Below, piece by piece: positions 17,968 through 26,113 of a stretch of 64,000 nucleotides of DNA. Numbering within the stretch: the first letter of the stretch is position 1; the number at the start of each line of letters is the position of its first letter. The stretch spans positions 1-64,000 of the forward strand of contig CAJTYV010000005.1 in assembly GCA_910584195.1 (NCBI GenBank). Reading direction: 5' to 3'. The DNA comes from an uncultured Ruminococcus sp. GTDB taxonomy: Bacteria; Bacillota; Clostridia; Oscillospirales; Ruminococcaceae. The translations under genes were made by a program, and so were the position numbers. The notes beneath the pieces were generated by a model. That model did not search any database. It worked only from the letters and a program-made list of their open reading frames with translations, and had not been told where the DNA came from.

Positions 17968-18235
17968 AAAAATAACGCCCCGAACCATTAGGCTCAGGGC
18001 GAACTGTATAAAGTCCGTGTTACCACCTGAATTCGGACACCATGATTTTGTCCGCACTCGTTTTCTCTGTAACGTGAGAAACACGCCATGAACTACTTTA
18101 GGATCTTTTCCTGATTTTCGCCCATGAAGCTCCGAAGCTACTTCCACATTCCCTTGTACTGCTTTTCACCTAACAGCAGCTCTCTGAAACATCGGGTATA
18201 CGCTTACTACTCTTCTTCCCAGCCTTTAAAATATG
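17968..18235 (-). ncRNA. T-box leader of valS
   Basis: The antiterminator T-box core CAGGTGGTAACACGG lies at 18015-18029 (minus). It is followed by an 11-bp terminator stem at 17976-18001 and TTATTTTT. Upstream, GAGAGC and AGCAGT segments form stem I. The leader should read through when tRNA-Val is uncharged. The exact GUN specifier codon could not be assigned with certainty by eye. Confidence 0.9.
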
Positions 18236-18240
18236 TTATT

Positions 18241-18269
18241 ATTATACATCAAATTTTTTTTTTTGTCAA
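18241..18269 (-). promoter_or_regulatory. Sigma-A promoter of the valS operon
   Basis: Minus-strand consensus TTGACA (18264-18269), 17 bases with an A tract, TATAAT (18241-18246). Confidence 0.88.
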
Positions 18270-18401
18270 GAGCCGAATTTGCTGACTGCGTTTTTAATTT
18301 ATTATAGAAAATAATATTTTATCTGAATTTCTGTATAAGATTATTTTTAACGATGACTAAAACAGTATAATAAAATGTCTCGAAAAAGATATTATATTGA
18401 A

Positions 18402-18430
18402 TTGACAAGCTTGATTACATTATGTATAAT
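18402..18430 (+). promoter_or_regulatory. Sigma-A promoter of the pectate lyase gene
   Basis: Consensus TTGACA (18402-18407), 17 bases, TATAAT (18425-18430). RBS GGGAGG lies at 18473-18478. Confidence 0.85.
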
Positions 18431-18485
18431 AAATACAGTTAAAATGTGAGAATTTTCAATATAATATCCATAGGGAGGAAATGAA

Positions 18486-21440
18486 ATGAAGAAAAGGATA
18501 CGCTCTTTGTTTTCTGCTGCAATTATTGGTTTTTCATATTTGGGCATGTCCAATTTATACATTACCAGCGAGACTAATATTGAAGCACATGCTGTCATAA
18601 GCTACCCGATACAGGAATTTAGGCTTGCGATGGCTGATACAGACAATAATGTTGTTTCAAACGGAACAGCTATCGCTCCGTCTGTTATGACAGGTGAGGA
18701 AAATGAAAAATGGTCTCTTAATTACATTAGCAGCGGAGTTTACGAAATTGTAAACTCGAAAGACGGTAGAATTTTAACGGCTAACGGAGCTGGAGTTACT
18801 CTTGCCGAAGATATTGATTCTGTTGCTCAGCGTTGGCAAATCGAGGGAGTTCAAAATGATTTTGACGGTTACACGCTGTATTATAAAATCACAAGCAGCG
18901 CTGATACTTCAAAGTCTCTTACCTATACTGAGGGAGCAGGTTTCGGACTTTCAAACTACACAGGAGATACATATCAAAAATATAAAATCAATCTTGACGG
19001 TCTTGAAGGTTTTGCTGCAAACGCAATGACAGGCAAGGGCGAAAAAGCCGGAACGATCGGCGGATTACTGGGTGAAGTTGTCTATGTTTCCACAGCGGAC
19101 GAACTTGAAAAACAGCTTAATTCAGTCGGCGCGCAGACTATCGTCATCACTGGTGATATTGATATGCAGAAAAAGGGGAACACTCGCATACGAGACAATA
19201 AAACTATAGTAGGCTGCTATGGTTCTCATACAATTTACGATTCGCAATTCCGTACAAACGATGCATATGGAGACATTAACGACAGCCCGTCCGACAACAT
19301 TATTTTCCGAAACCTGAAAATGGCTGCCAAAAATGTTCCTAACCGAATTCTTATTAACGTATGGTCGTCGCGTCAGATATGGATAGATCATATATATTTT
19401 GAGTCTCAGCTTTCTTATGACAGGACGGGAAATGGTCAGGACGAGGTAGGAAAATTTATCTGGATCAATACTCCGTATGAAAGCTATATGGATGCTAAGG
19501 ATAGACTGCGTTCTCCCGATTATATTACAATTTCATATTGCCGCTTAAAAAATCGTTACTGGACAGTTGCCTATGGCACTCAGAATGATGAGATCACGCG
19601 TGACAGAACTACTCTTCTTTATAACTGGTGGGATAAAAATGTTCGCAGATGTCCTCAAATAGGCAATGGTTCAGCCCATATTTACAACAATTACTATTCT
19701 GCATACGGAACAGGATCAAATGGCTCAGCGACTACGGGAATAATCGGCGGAGACGGCTCCGAGGTGCTTTCTCAGAATAATCGATTTGATGGATATTCTG
19801 CCGTTCAGGCTCTTACAATGGGAACTGATGCAAATAAAAATCCAGCCCGTGATGATAATTCATATATTTCATCTGATGTAAACGGAAATCCTTCCGCAAT
19901 TAATTTCAAATCTAAAAATTCATCTTTATGGCAGCCTCAGCAAAGCAATTACGGATACTCTCTGCTTGAATCATATAATACTAAAAATACTGATACCAAA
20001 GCTTTTTGTACCAAATATTCGGGAGATCAAATTTCGGAATCAAACTTAAAATACATTACCGATATAGAATTTGCTTCATGGATAAAGGATAAGTATGAAT
20101 CGCCTTTTCTAAGGCATGCAGATATTAGCACAGCATCTCCGGCAGTTTTTGATAACGGAGCGACTTACAGACTCAAAAATGTTAATTCAAAGCTGTATAT
20201 GCAGGTTGAAGGCGCAAAGGCTGAAAACGGCGCAAATGTTCAGCAATGGGGTACAGCAGACGGCGTGATACATGATATATGGAAATTTATTGATGCAGGC
20301 GATGGATGTTACTATATCGCTTCGGCTGTCGGAGATGGCGGAACATATATGCTTGACGTTGCTGGAAAGAAAACTGCAAACGGTACAAATGTAGATATAT
20401 ATCAATTTAACGGCGGAGAGAATCAGAAATTTATGATAACTGCAAACGCCGATGGTTCATATAAGCTCCGCACAAAGATTTCAGGCGGAAAGTCGGCTGT
20501 TGAAATTGCTGATGCTTCAGTACAAAGCGGAGCAAACGTTCAGCAATGGGAAATAAACGGAGCAAATTGTCAGGATTGGATTTTCGAAGAAATTTCAAAT
20601 CCCGGCTGCAAAATGAATACAAGCGTTGTATATGAATTTAAAAATGTAAACAGCGGCATGATTATGGATATTGAAGCCGGTAAAATGGAAAACGGCGTAA
20701 ATGTACAACAATGGACCTCAGGTCATTTCAAGAGTCAGCAATGGACTCTTCAAGAATTTGCAGGTGGAGGAAATTATTACTATATTCGTTCCTGTTCAAA
20801 TCCAAATTACGTTCTTAGAGCTGACGGTTCATCAAACGGTGCCAATATCAGCATTTCGGAGTATTCCGGCAAAGACAGTGCAATGCTCTTTAAGTTTTCC
20901 AAGAATCCTGACGGTTTTTATCACATTTACACCAGAGCCTCCAAGGATACGGCTTTGATTGAGATAGCTTCAGCAAGTACGGATAGCGGAGCAAACGTCC
21001 AACAATGGAGTCCAACAAATAATGATTGTCAAAAATGGTCCGCCGAAACAATGACAACTACATCCGTAACAACTCAAGCTCCTGTGCATACCACAACTGT
21101 TCCATCACCCTCAACGGGAGTTTCAACTGATTCTGCCACGGAAACAGTAACCATTACAACGGTTTTAACCTCAATGAATACAACAACTCCAACTGTTTCA
21201 GTTGAACCGATTGATAATATCGTTTATGGTGATGCGAATTGCGACGGAAAAATTACTATTGCTGATTCAACAGCAATACTTCAGCATCTTGGCAACGAGG
21301 ATAAATACGGATTATCGGAACAAGGCAGAAAAAATGCAGATGTTGACGGAACTTCGGGAATAACCACAAATGATGCCATTACTATTCAGATGATTGATGC
21401 TAAATTTATTACTGCTGCCGATCTTCCTTTAAAAAAATAA
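18486..21440 (+). CDS. Secreted pectate lyase (PL1) with ricin-type lectin repeats and dockerin
   Basis: 984 aa. Order: signal peptide (1 to about 36), ricin-B-like repeat (about 40-165), PL1 parallel beta-helix (about 175-540), two more ricin-type CBM13 blocks with repeated QQW motifs (about 550-855), Thr/Ser/Pro linker (856-905), type I dockerin (912-984). PL1 marks are IWIDHIYF for the calcium/substrate groove and NWWDKNVRRCPQIGNG with the catalytic Arg. It cleaves polygalacturonate by beta-elimination outside the cell. The dockerin has two calcium loops (DANCDGKITIADS and DVDGTSGITTND), nearly identical to that of the protein at 26114-28621. An earlier ATG at 18481 is out of frame; ATG 18486 has ideal RBS spacing. 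Confidence 0.92.
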   Translation: MKKRIRSLFSAAIIGFSYLGMSNLYITSETNIEAHAVISYPIQEFRLAMADTDNNVVSNGTAIAPSVMTGEENEKWSLNYISSGVYEIVNSKDGRILTANGAGVTLAEDIDSVAQRWQIEGVQNDFDGYTLYYKITSSADTSKSLTYTEGAGFGLSNYTGDTYQKYKINLDGLEGFAANAMTGKGEKAGTIGGLLGEVVYVSTADELEKQLNSVGAQTIVITGDIDMQKKGNTRIRDNKTIVGCYGSHTIYDSQFRTNDAYGDINDSPSDNIIFRNLKMAAKNVPNRILINVWSSRQIWIDHIYFESQLSYDRTGNGQDEVGKFIWINTPYESYMDAKDRLRSPDYITISYCRLKNRYWTVAYGTQNDEITRDRTTLLYNWWDKNVRRCPQIGNGSAHIYNNYYSAYGTGSNGSATTGIIGGDGSEVLSQNNRFDGYSAVQALTMGTDANKNPARDDNSYISSDVNGNPSAINFKSKNSSLWQPQQSNYGYSLLESYNTKNTDTKAFCTKYSGDQISESNLKYITDIEFASWIKDKYESPFLRHADISTASPAVFDNGATYRLKNVNSKLYMQVEGAKAENGANVQQWGTADGVIHDIWKFIDAGDGCYYIASAVGDGGTYMLDVAGKKTANGTNVDIYQFNGGENQKFMITANADGSYKLRTKISGGKSAVEIADASVQSGANVQQWEINGANCQDWIFEEISNPGCKMNTSVVYEFKNVNSGMIMDIEAGKMENGVNVQQWTSGHFKSQQWTLQEFAGGGNYYYIRSCSNPNYVLRADGSSNGANISISEYSGKDSAMLFKFSKNPDGFYHIYTRASKDTALIEIASASTDSGANVQQWSPTNNDCQKWSAETMTTTSVTTQAPVHTTTVPSPSTGVSTDSATETVTITTVLTSMNTTTPTVSVEPIDNIVYGDANCDGKITIADSTAILQHLGNEDKYGLSEQGRKNADVDGTSGITTNDAITIQMIDAKFITAADLPLKK

Positions 21441-21444
21441 AAGG

Positions 21445-21475
21445 TCAGCCGGAGATTTTCTTCGGCTGATTTTTG
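21445..21475 (+). terminator. Terminator after the pectate lyase gene
   Basis: Nine-bp stem TCAGCCGGA/TTCGGCTGA (21445-21453 with 21461-21469, one G-U) followed by TTTTTG. Confidence 0.88.
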
Positions 21476-21521
21476 TATTTAAAAACTTTTGTGAAAGTTT
21501 GAAGAAAATAATAAAATACTA

Positions 21522-21550
21522 TTGCATTTATTCCAAAAAAATGTTATAAT
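21522..21550 (+). promoter_or_regulatory. Sigma-A promoter of the CobW gene pair
   Basis: TTGCAT (21522-21527), 17 bases, TATAAT (21545-21550). It lies inside the upstream extension of the next open frame and so fixes the downstream ATG at 21603 as the start. I could not recognise a Zur operator. Confidence 0.75.
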
Positions 21551-21602
21551 AAATCTTGTATACCGTAAAAGCGGTGCTATTAATTTGAAAGAAGTGAATC
21601 AA

Positions 21603-22661
21603 ATGACTAAGATTACGATTTTCTCCGGTTTTCTTGGAGCAGGTAAAACGACACTTATAAAGAAACTTATAAAAGAAGGATACAATGGAGAAAAGCTTGT
21701 TCTTATTGAAAATGAATTCGGACAGATCGGTATTGACGGCGGATTTTTAAAGGATGCAGGGATTGAAATAACCGAAATGAACTCAGGCTGTATTTGCTGC
21801 AGTCTTGTGGGCGATTTTGGCAAAGCTCTCGTTAAGGTTCTTGATGAATACAAACCTGATCGCATTCTTATCGAACCCTCAGGCGTAGGCAAGCTCAGCG
21901 ATGTTATCAACGCAGTTCGCAATATAGATGTTCACGATGTGGAGCTTGACGGCTTTACAACAGTTGTAGATGCAAAAAAATGTAAAATGTATCAGAAGAA
22001 TTTCGGTGAATTTTTTGATAATCAAATTGAATATGCAAGCTGTATCATTCTTAGCCATACATCAGGACTTTCACAGGAGAAAATAAATGAATCAATAGAG
22101 CTGCTCAGAAAATTTAATGCAGACGCTCCTATTGTCACAACTGATTGGGAAGAACTTGACGGTTCTCAGATAATAGATGCCATGACAAGAAAAAATACTC
22201 TTGAAGGCGAACTTAAAAAAATGCTCGAACATGAGCATGAACATCACCATGATGAGCAGTGCTGCTGCCACGGTCATGAGCATCACCACCACGATGACGA
22301 GCACTGCGGCTGTCACGGTCATGAGCATCACCACCATGATGACGAGCATTGCAGCTGTCACGACCATGAGCATCATCATGCAGATGAAGTATTTACAAGC
22401 TGGGGAGCCGAAACTCCCAGACCATATACTTTTGAAGCTATATCGGCAGCGCTTGAAGCTCTTTCTGATGAAGAAAAATTCGGTGTCGTTCTTCGTGCAA
22501 AAGGTATTGTAGCAGGGGAGGACGGCAAATGGATACACTTTGACTACATTCCCGGTACTCCGGATGTTCGTTATGGCAGCGCCGAAACAACAGGCAGACT
22601 TTGCGTTATTGGTTCAAAGCTTAACGAGGAGGCTGTCGCAAAGCTTTTTTGCGTTGAATAG
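21603..22661 (+). CDS. CobW/COG0523 G3E GTPase with a His/Cys-rich metal-binding insert
   Basis: 352 aa from ATG 21603. P-loop GFLGAGKTT, the family metal motif GCICC (about residue 65) and the Walker B-like ILIEPSGVG are present. Residues about 208-262 hold three tandem ~17-residue units of the form HGHEHHHHDDEHCxC, a strong Zn, Ni or Co chelator. The CobW C-terminal domain (about 275-352) ends AVAKLF. COG0523 proteins deliver metal, often zinc, to client enzymes using GTP. It is followed by a second G3E gene after 11 bases. Confidence 0.92.
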   Translation: MTKITIFSGFLGAGKTTLIKKLIKEGYNGEKLVLIENEFGQIGIDGGFLKDAGIEITEMNSGCICCSLVGDFGKALVKVLDEYKPDRILIEPSGVGKLSDVINAVRNIDVHDVELDGFTTVVDAKKCKMYQKNFGEFFDNQIEYASCIILSHTSGLSQEKINESIELLRKFNADAPIVTTDWEELDGSQIIDAMTRKNTLEGELKKMLEHEHEHHHDEQCCCHGHEHHHHDDEHCGCHGHEHHHHDDEHCSCHDHEHHHADEVFTSWGAETPRPYTFEAISAALEALSDEEKFGVVLRAKGIVAGEDGKWIHFDYIPGTPDVRYGSAETTGRLCVIGSKLNEEAVAKLFCVE

Positions 22662-22672
22662 GAGAAAAAAAT

Positions 22673-23638
22673 ATGCCTAATTTTAATCAAGAGACTATTC
22701 CGGTATTTCTTTTTCTTGGTTTCCTTGAGGCGGGAAAAACTCGTTTCTTGCAGGAAACTCTTGAGGACAGGCGTTTTAACTCGGGTGAAAAAACTTTGAT
22801 ACTTTCATTTGAAGAGGGGATTGAGGAACTTGATTTCACAAGGTTTCCAAATAAAGGAAAAAACCTTACAATGAAAGTAATTGATGACAAATCCGAAATG
22901 AACGTACCTAATCTTGCCCGAATAGCCTATGAATCAAGAGCGGAAAAAATTGTTATTGAATATAATGGAATGTGGCAGATAAGTGAACTTTTTTCAAATA
23001 TGCCAGATAACTGGGGCGTTTATCAGGTTATGTTCTTTGCCGACGCATCTACATTTATGACTTACAATGCAAACATGAGGAGTCTTGTAGTCGATAAACT
23101 GAATATTGCCGAACTGACCGTATTCAATCGGTTTGAAAAAAGTATGGATGTAAAAGAGTTTCACAAAATTGTCAGGGGAGTGAGCCGCAGGAGTGAGATC
23201 TGCTATGAGTATACTGACGGACAAGTTGCCTATGATGACATAGAAGATCCTCTTCCCTTTGATGTCGATTCGGATTATATCGATATACAGGATCGTGATT
23301 TTGCTTTATGGTATCGAGATATTATGGATGAACCGCAAAAATACAATGGTAAAACCATAACGTTTAAGGGTCTTTCTGCAAAAAACAGAAAATTCCCGGA
23401 AAACTCGTTTGCTTTTGGCAGGCATATCATGACCTGTTGCGTTGATGATATTCAATACTGCTGGGCGGTTGCTGTATGGGACAAGGCTGTTGATTTTGAC
23501 CCGAAAAAATGGCAGAAGATAACGGCTGTGATTAAGGTTCAGAAACATAAGGTTTACAAAGGCGAAGGTCCTGTGCTTTACGTGAGATCTCTTGAATCGG
23601 CAGAAGCTCCTGAACAGGAAGTTGCTACATTTTATTAA
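22673..23638 (+). CDS. G3E-like GTPase fused to a YcgQ-type (DUF1980/TIGR03943) C-terminal domain
   Basis: 321 aa. The P-loop GFLEAGKTRF is kept but the CxCC metal motif of CobW is absent. Residues about 205-310 (NGKTITFKGLSAKNRKF, then FAFGRHIMTCCVDD) resemble the C-terminal domain of YcgQ, the partner of the YcgR permease. This makes the protein a likely regulator or metal-handling partner rather than a plain CobW. It is cotranscribed with the His-rich CobW. The domain match is by eye and moderately sure. Confidence 0.75.
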   Translation: MPNFNQETIPVFLFLGFLEAGKTRFLQETLEDRRFNSGEKTLILSFEEGIEELDFTRFPNKGKNLTMKVIDDKSEMNVPNLARIAYESRAEKIVIEYNGMWQISELFSNMPDNWGVYQVMFFADASTFMTYNANMRSLVVDKLNIAELTVFNRFEKSMDVKEFHKIVRGVSRRSEICYEYTDGQVAYDDIEDPLPFDVDSDYIDIQDRDFALWYRDIMDEPQKYNGKTITFKGLSAKNRKFPENSFAFGRHIMTCCVDDIQYCWAVAVWDKAVDFDPKKWQKITAVIKVQKHKVYKGEGPVLYVRSLESAEAPEQEVATFY

Positions 23639-23658
23639 GTTAATTAAGGTGATTTTTA

Positions 23659-24465
23659 ATGGATAAAAATAAAATTGGATTTATCGGCGTTGGAAATATG
23701 GGTACTGCTATAATAAAGGGGATTGTTTCGAGCAGTGCCGGAAAAAATATAGAACTTTTCGCCTTTGATCCGGATTCGGACAAAGTTAGAGGACTTGCTG
23801 ATTTAGGTGTGTCTGAATGTAAAAATGAAGCTGAACTTACTGAAAAATGCAGATATATTTTCCTTGCCGTGAAGCCTCAGATTATTGAAAGTGTAATAGA
23901 AGCTGCCGCTCCTGCTGTAACTTCTGAAAAGGTAATAATTTCCATTGCAGCGGGAATTTCCGATGAATTTATTGTTTCAAAGACTATTCCCGAAGCTAAA
24001 GTCATACTTGTTATGCCTAATACACCTTTGCTTCTTGGCGAGGGTGCGTCTGCGCTTTCAAGAAACGACAAGGTAAGCGATGAGGAATTTGAGGTGATCC
24101 TTAACGTTTTTCGTTCCTGTGGAAAAGCTGCTGTTATTCCAAAGAATAAAATGAAGGAAATTATAGCCGTAAATGGCAGCAGTCCTGCGTTTATTTATCT
24201 TTTTGCCAAGAGTTTTATAGATTATGCGGAGTCCGTCGGAATTTCTTCCGAATCTGCCTCAGAACTTTTTAGTCAGAGCCTTATAGGTTCAGCTAAAATG
24301 ATAAGCGATTCAGGATATACAATCGATGAACTGATAAAAATGGTATCTTCTCCCGGCGGAACGACACTTGCCGGTCTTGATAAACTTTATGCCGGAAATC
24401 TTACAGAAACAGTAAGGAACTGCTGTGAAAGCTGCACCAAACGTGCATATGAGCTTTCAAAATAA
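23659..24465 (+). CDS. proC: Pyrroline-5-carboxylate reductase
   Basis: 268 aa. The Rossmann start KIGFIGVGNMGTAII, VKPQIIESVI, VMPNTPLLLGEGAS and the C-terminal signature SPGGTTLAGLDKL are diagnostic. It makes proline from P5C with NAD(P)H. It lies 20 bases after the GTPase gene, probably in the same transcript. Confidence 0.96.
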   Translation: MDKNKIGFIGVGNMGTAIIKGIVSSSAGKNIELFAFDPDSDKVRGLADLGVSECKNEAELTEKCRYIFLAVKPQIIESVIEAAAPAVTSEKVIISIAAGISDEFIVSKTIPEAKVILVMPNTPLLLGEGASALSRNDKVSDEEFEVILNVFRSCGKAAVIPKNKMKEIIAVNGSSPAFIYLFAKSFIDYAESVGISSESASELFSQSLIGSAKMISDSGYTIDELIKMVSSPGGTTLAGLDKLYAGNLTETVRNCCESCTKRAYELSK

Positions 24466-24497
24466 CTTGTCATAAAACATGTCCCGGCTGCATATCC

Positions 24498-25106
24498 TTG
24501 AATATGCTTATTGAAAGGATGATGCTGTTGAAACGGGCTGTTTATACATCGGACGAGAGTAAAAATTCTCGTTTTCTGATTCTTTGTTTTGTAGAAATTA
24601 TCGGCATTGCTATCGGTTCTTATTTGGCGGTTCATTATGAATCAAATGAATTTCTGCGCAAATATTTTTGTGCTGAACTTTACGGTGGAAAAGCTTTAGA
24701 AATATTTGGTTCATCAGTTTTGATATTGACTATATTCCTTGGTACGGCGTTTTTTTTAGGTTTATTTGCTTTAGGACAGCCCTTGGGTATTGTACTTTTA
24801 ATGTGCATGGGGGGGAAACTTGGATGTTCTATAGCTTTGCTGTATTCCGAAAAAGGGATCAATGCTGTACCTGCTGTGCTTTTGCTTTATTTACCGAGAA
24901 CTGTGGCAGTATCTGTTGTAGCTTTGCTTGCAACAAGGGAAGTTTTTCGAAATTCTTCTTATCTGCTGAGGAGCATGCTTGGTACGGCAGATCCGCCGAA
25001 TCTGAAAAGTTTCTGCATAAGGTTTCTTGTTCTTTTTGCCGCGGCATTGATAATCTCTGCGTTTGAATCTCTGCTGAATTATTTCTTCGGGGGATTTGTA
25101 TTATAA
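24498..25106 (+). CDS. SpoIIM-like integral membrane protein
   Basis: 202 aa with about five helices. The segment LGLFALGQPLGIVLLMCMGG followed by a charged turn and LYLPRTVAVSVVALL resembles stage II sporulation protein M. In Bacillus, SpoIIM joins the engulfment complex DMP, but relatives occur in non-sporulating clostridia. The start is uncertain: TTG 24498 begins the open frame, while a GAAAGG ribosome binding site favours ATG 24522 or TTG 24528. Confidence 0.65.
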   Translation: MNMLIERMMLLKRAVYTSDESKNSRFLILCFVEIIGIAIGSYLAVHYESNEFLRKYFCAELYGGKALEIFGSSVLILTIFLGTAFFLGLFALGQPLGIVLLMCMGGKLGCSIALLYSEKGINAVPAVLLLYLPRTVAVSVVALLATREVFRNSSYLLRSMLGTADPPNLKSFCIRFLVLFAAALIISAFESLLNYFFGGFVL

Positions 25107-25127
25107 ATTAATTGGAGGAAGTTAAAA

Positions 25128-26048
25128 TTGGGTTTATTCAGCAGCTATGAAAATTCCGGTCCGGGCATTCCAAAATATGCTCCTAAGAAAAAAGGGATAG
25201 CTCTTTTTTTTGATTTGTTTTTCAGAAAAATATGGAAGATAGCAGGTCTTAATATACTGTTTTTCATTTTTTGTTTGCCTCTTGTAGCAGCTTTGTTTAT
25301 TGTAAGTTTTATGACCAATTATGAACTTATGCTTATATTACTAATAGCTTTGTTTATTATTTTTACGATTAATATAGGTCCCGCTATGGCGGGAATGACA
25401 AAAGTCATCAGATCTTTTCTTATTGAAAAGCATGTTTATATTGTCCGTGATTTTTTCCGTGGATATCGTGAAAATTTTAAAAAAGGCTTAGTTGTGGGAA
25501 TACTTGATGTTGTAGCAGCACTATCGGTATTTTCGGGATATAATCTTTATCCTGACTGGGCAGAATTTTATCAAAACAAACTGTTTTATATACCTTTAGT
25601 AATAACTCTCAGCGTCGGACTTATAGTATTTATGATGAATTATTATATTTTTCTTATGATGGCAGCTACCGATCTTTCTTTGAAAAATCTGATAAAAAAT
25701 TCATTTGCTTTGGCTTTCGTTTCTTTGAAACAGAATGTTATCACAACATTTTTTGTAATAATTTTTGGAATATTGGAGTTTATTTTGTTTGTTTACACAC
25801 CACCTCTTTTCCTTTTGATCCTTCCGGTTTTTCCGGCTGCTTTGGTATGGTTTATTGTATGTTTTAACAGCTATCCTGTAATTCAAAAGTATGTGATCAA
25901 TCCATATTATGAAAGTATAGGCGAAATAAACCCTGAACTTACAGACGGCACAGATGCTATTGAGGAAGAAACTCTTTTTGAGGATATGGGTGGAAAAGAA
26001 AAGCCTATAGAAAAGAGAAAAAGAGGAAAAGGAAAAAGAATTTCATAG
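25128..26048 (+). CDS. YesL-type (DUF624) membrane protein
   Basis: 306 aa starting at TTG 25128 behind GGAGGAAG. There are about five to six helices, and the first segment FFDLFFRKIWKIAGLNILFFIF is the DUF624/YesL opening. The tail (about 265-306) is charged and ends in Lys/Arg clusters (KRKRGKGKRIS), so it is cytoplasmic. DUF624 proteins often sit near sugar uptake genes, but the role is unknown. Confidence 0.8.
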   Translation: MGLFSSYENSGPGIPKYAPKKKGIALFFDLFFRKIWKIAGLNILFFIFCLPLVAALFIVSFMTNYELMLILLIALFIIFTINIGPAMAGMTKVIRSFLIEKHVYIVRDFFRGYRENFKKGLVVGILDVVAALSVFSGYNLYPDWAEFYQNKLFYIPLVITLSVGLIVFMMNYYIFLMMAATDLSLKNLIKNSFALAFVSLKQNVITTFFVIIFGILEFILFVYTPPLFLLILPVFPAALVWFIVCFNSYPVIQKYVINPYYESIGEINPELTDGTDAIEEETLFEDMGGKEKPIEKRKRGKGKRIS

Positions 26049-26060
26049 TAATTAATAAAT

Positions 26061-26100
26061 AAACACTCGGTCGAATTTACATTCGATCAAGTGTTTTATT
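26061..26100. terminator. Bidirectional terminator between converging genes
   Basis: AAACACT/AGTGTTT outer stem and TCGAAT/ATTCGA inner stem (26061-26096, one mismatch), with T-rich flanks on both strands. Confidence 0.85.
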
Positions 26101-26113
26101 GTAATTAAGACAA

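Noticed and set aside
17824..18147. Minus-strand frame through the valS leader
   Set aside because: It lies over the T-box core and the valS start; RNA structure explains the sequence.
22243..22386. Repeats suggesting a CRISPR array
   Set aside because: The repeats are in frame inside a CobW gene, encode His/Cys units and have no spacers. No CRISPR array or cas gene is in the window.
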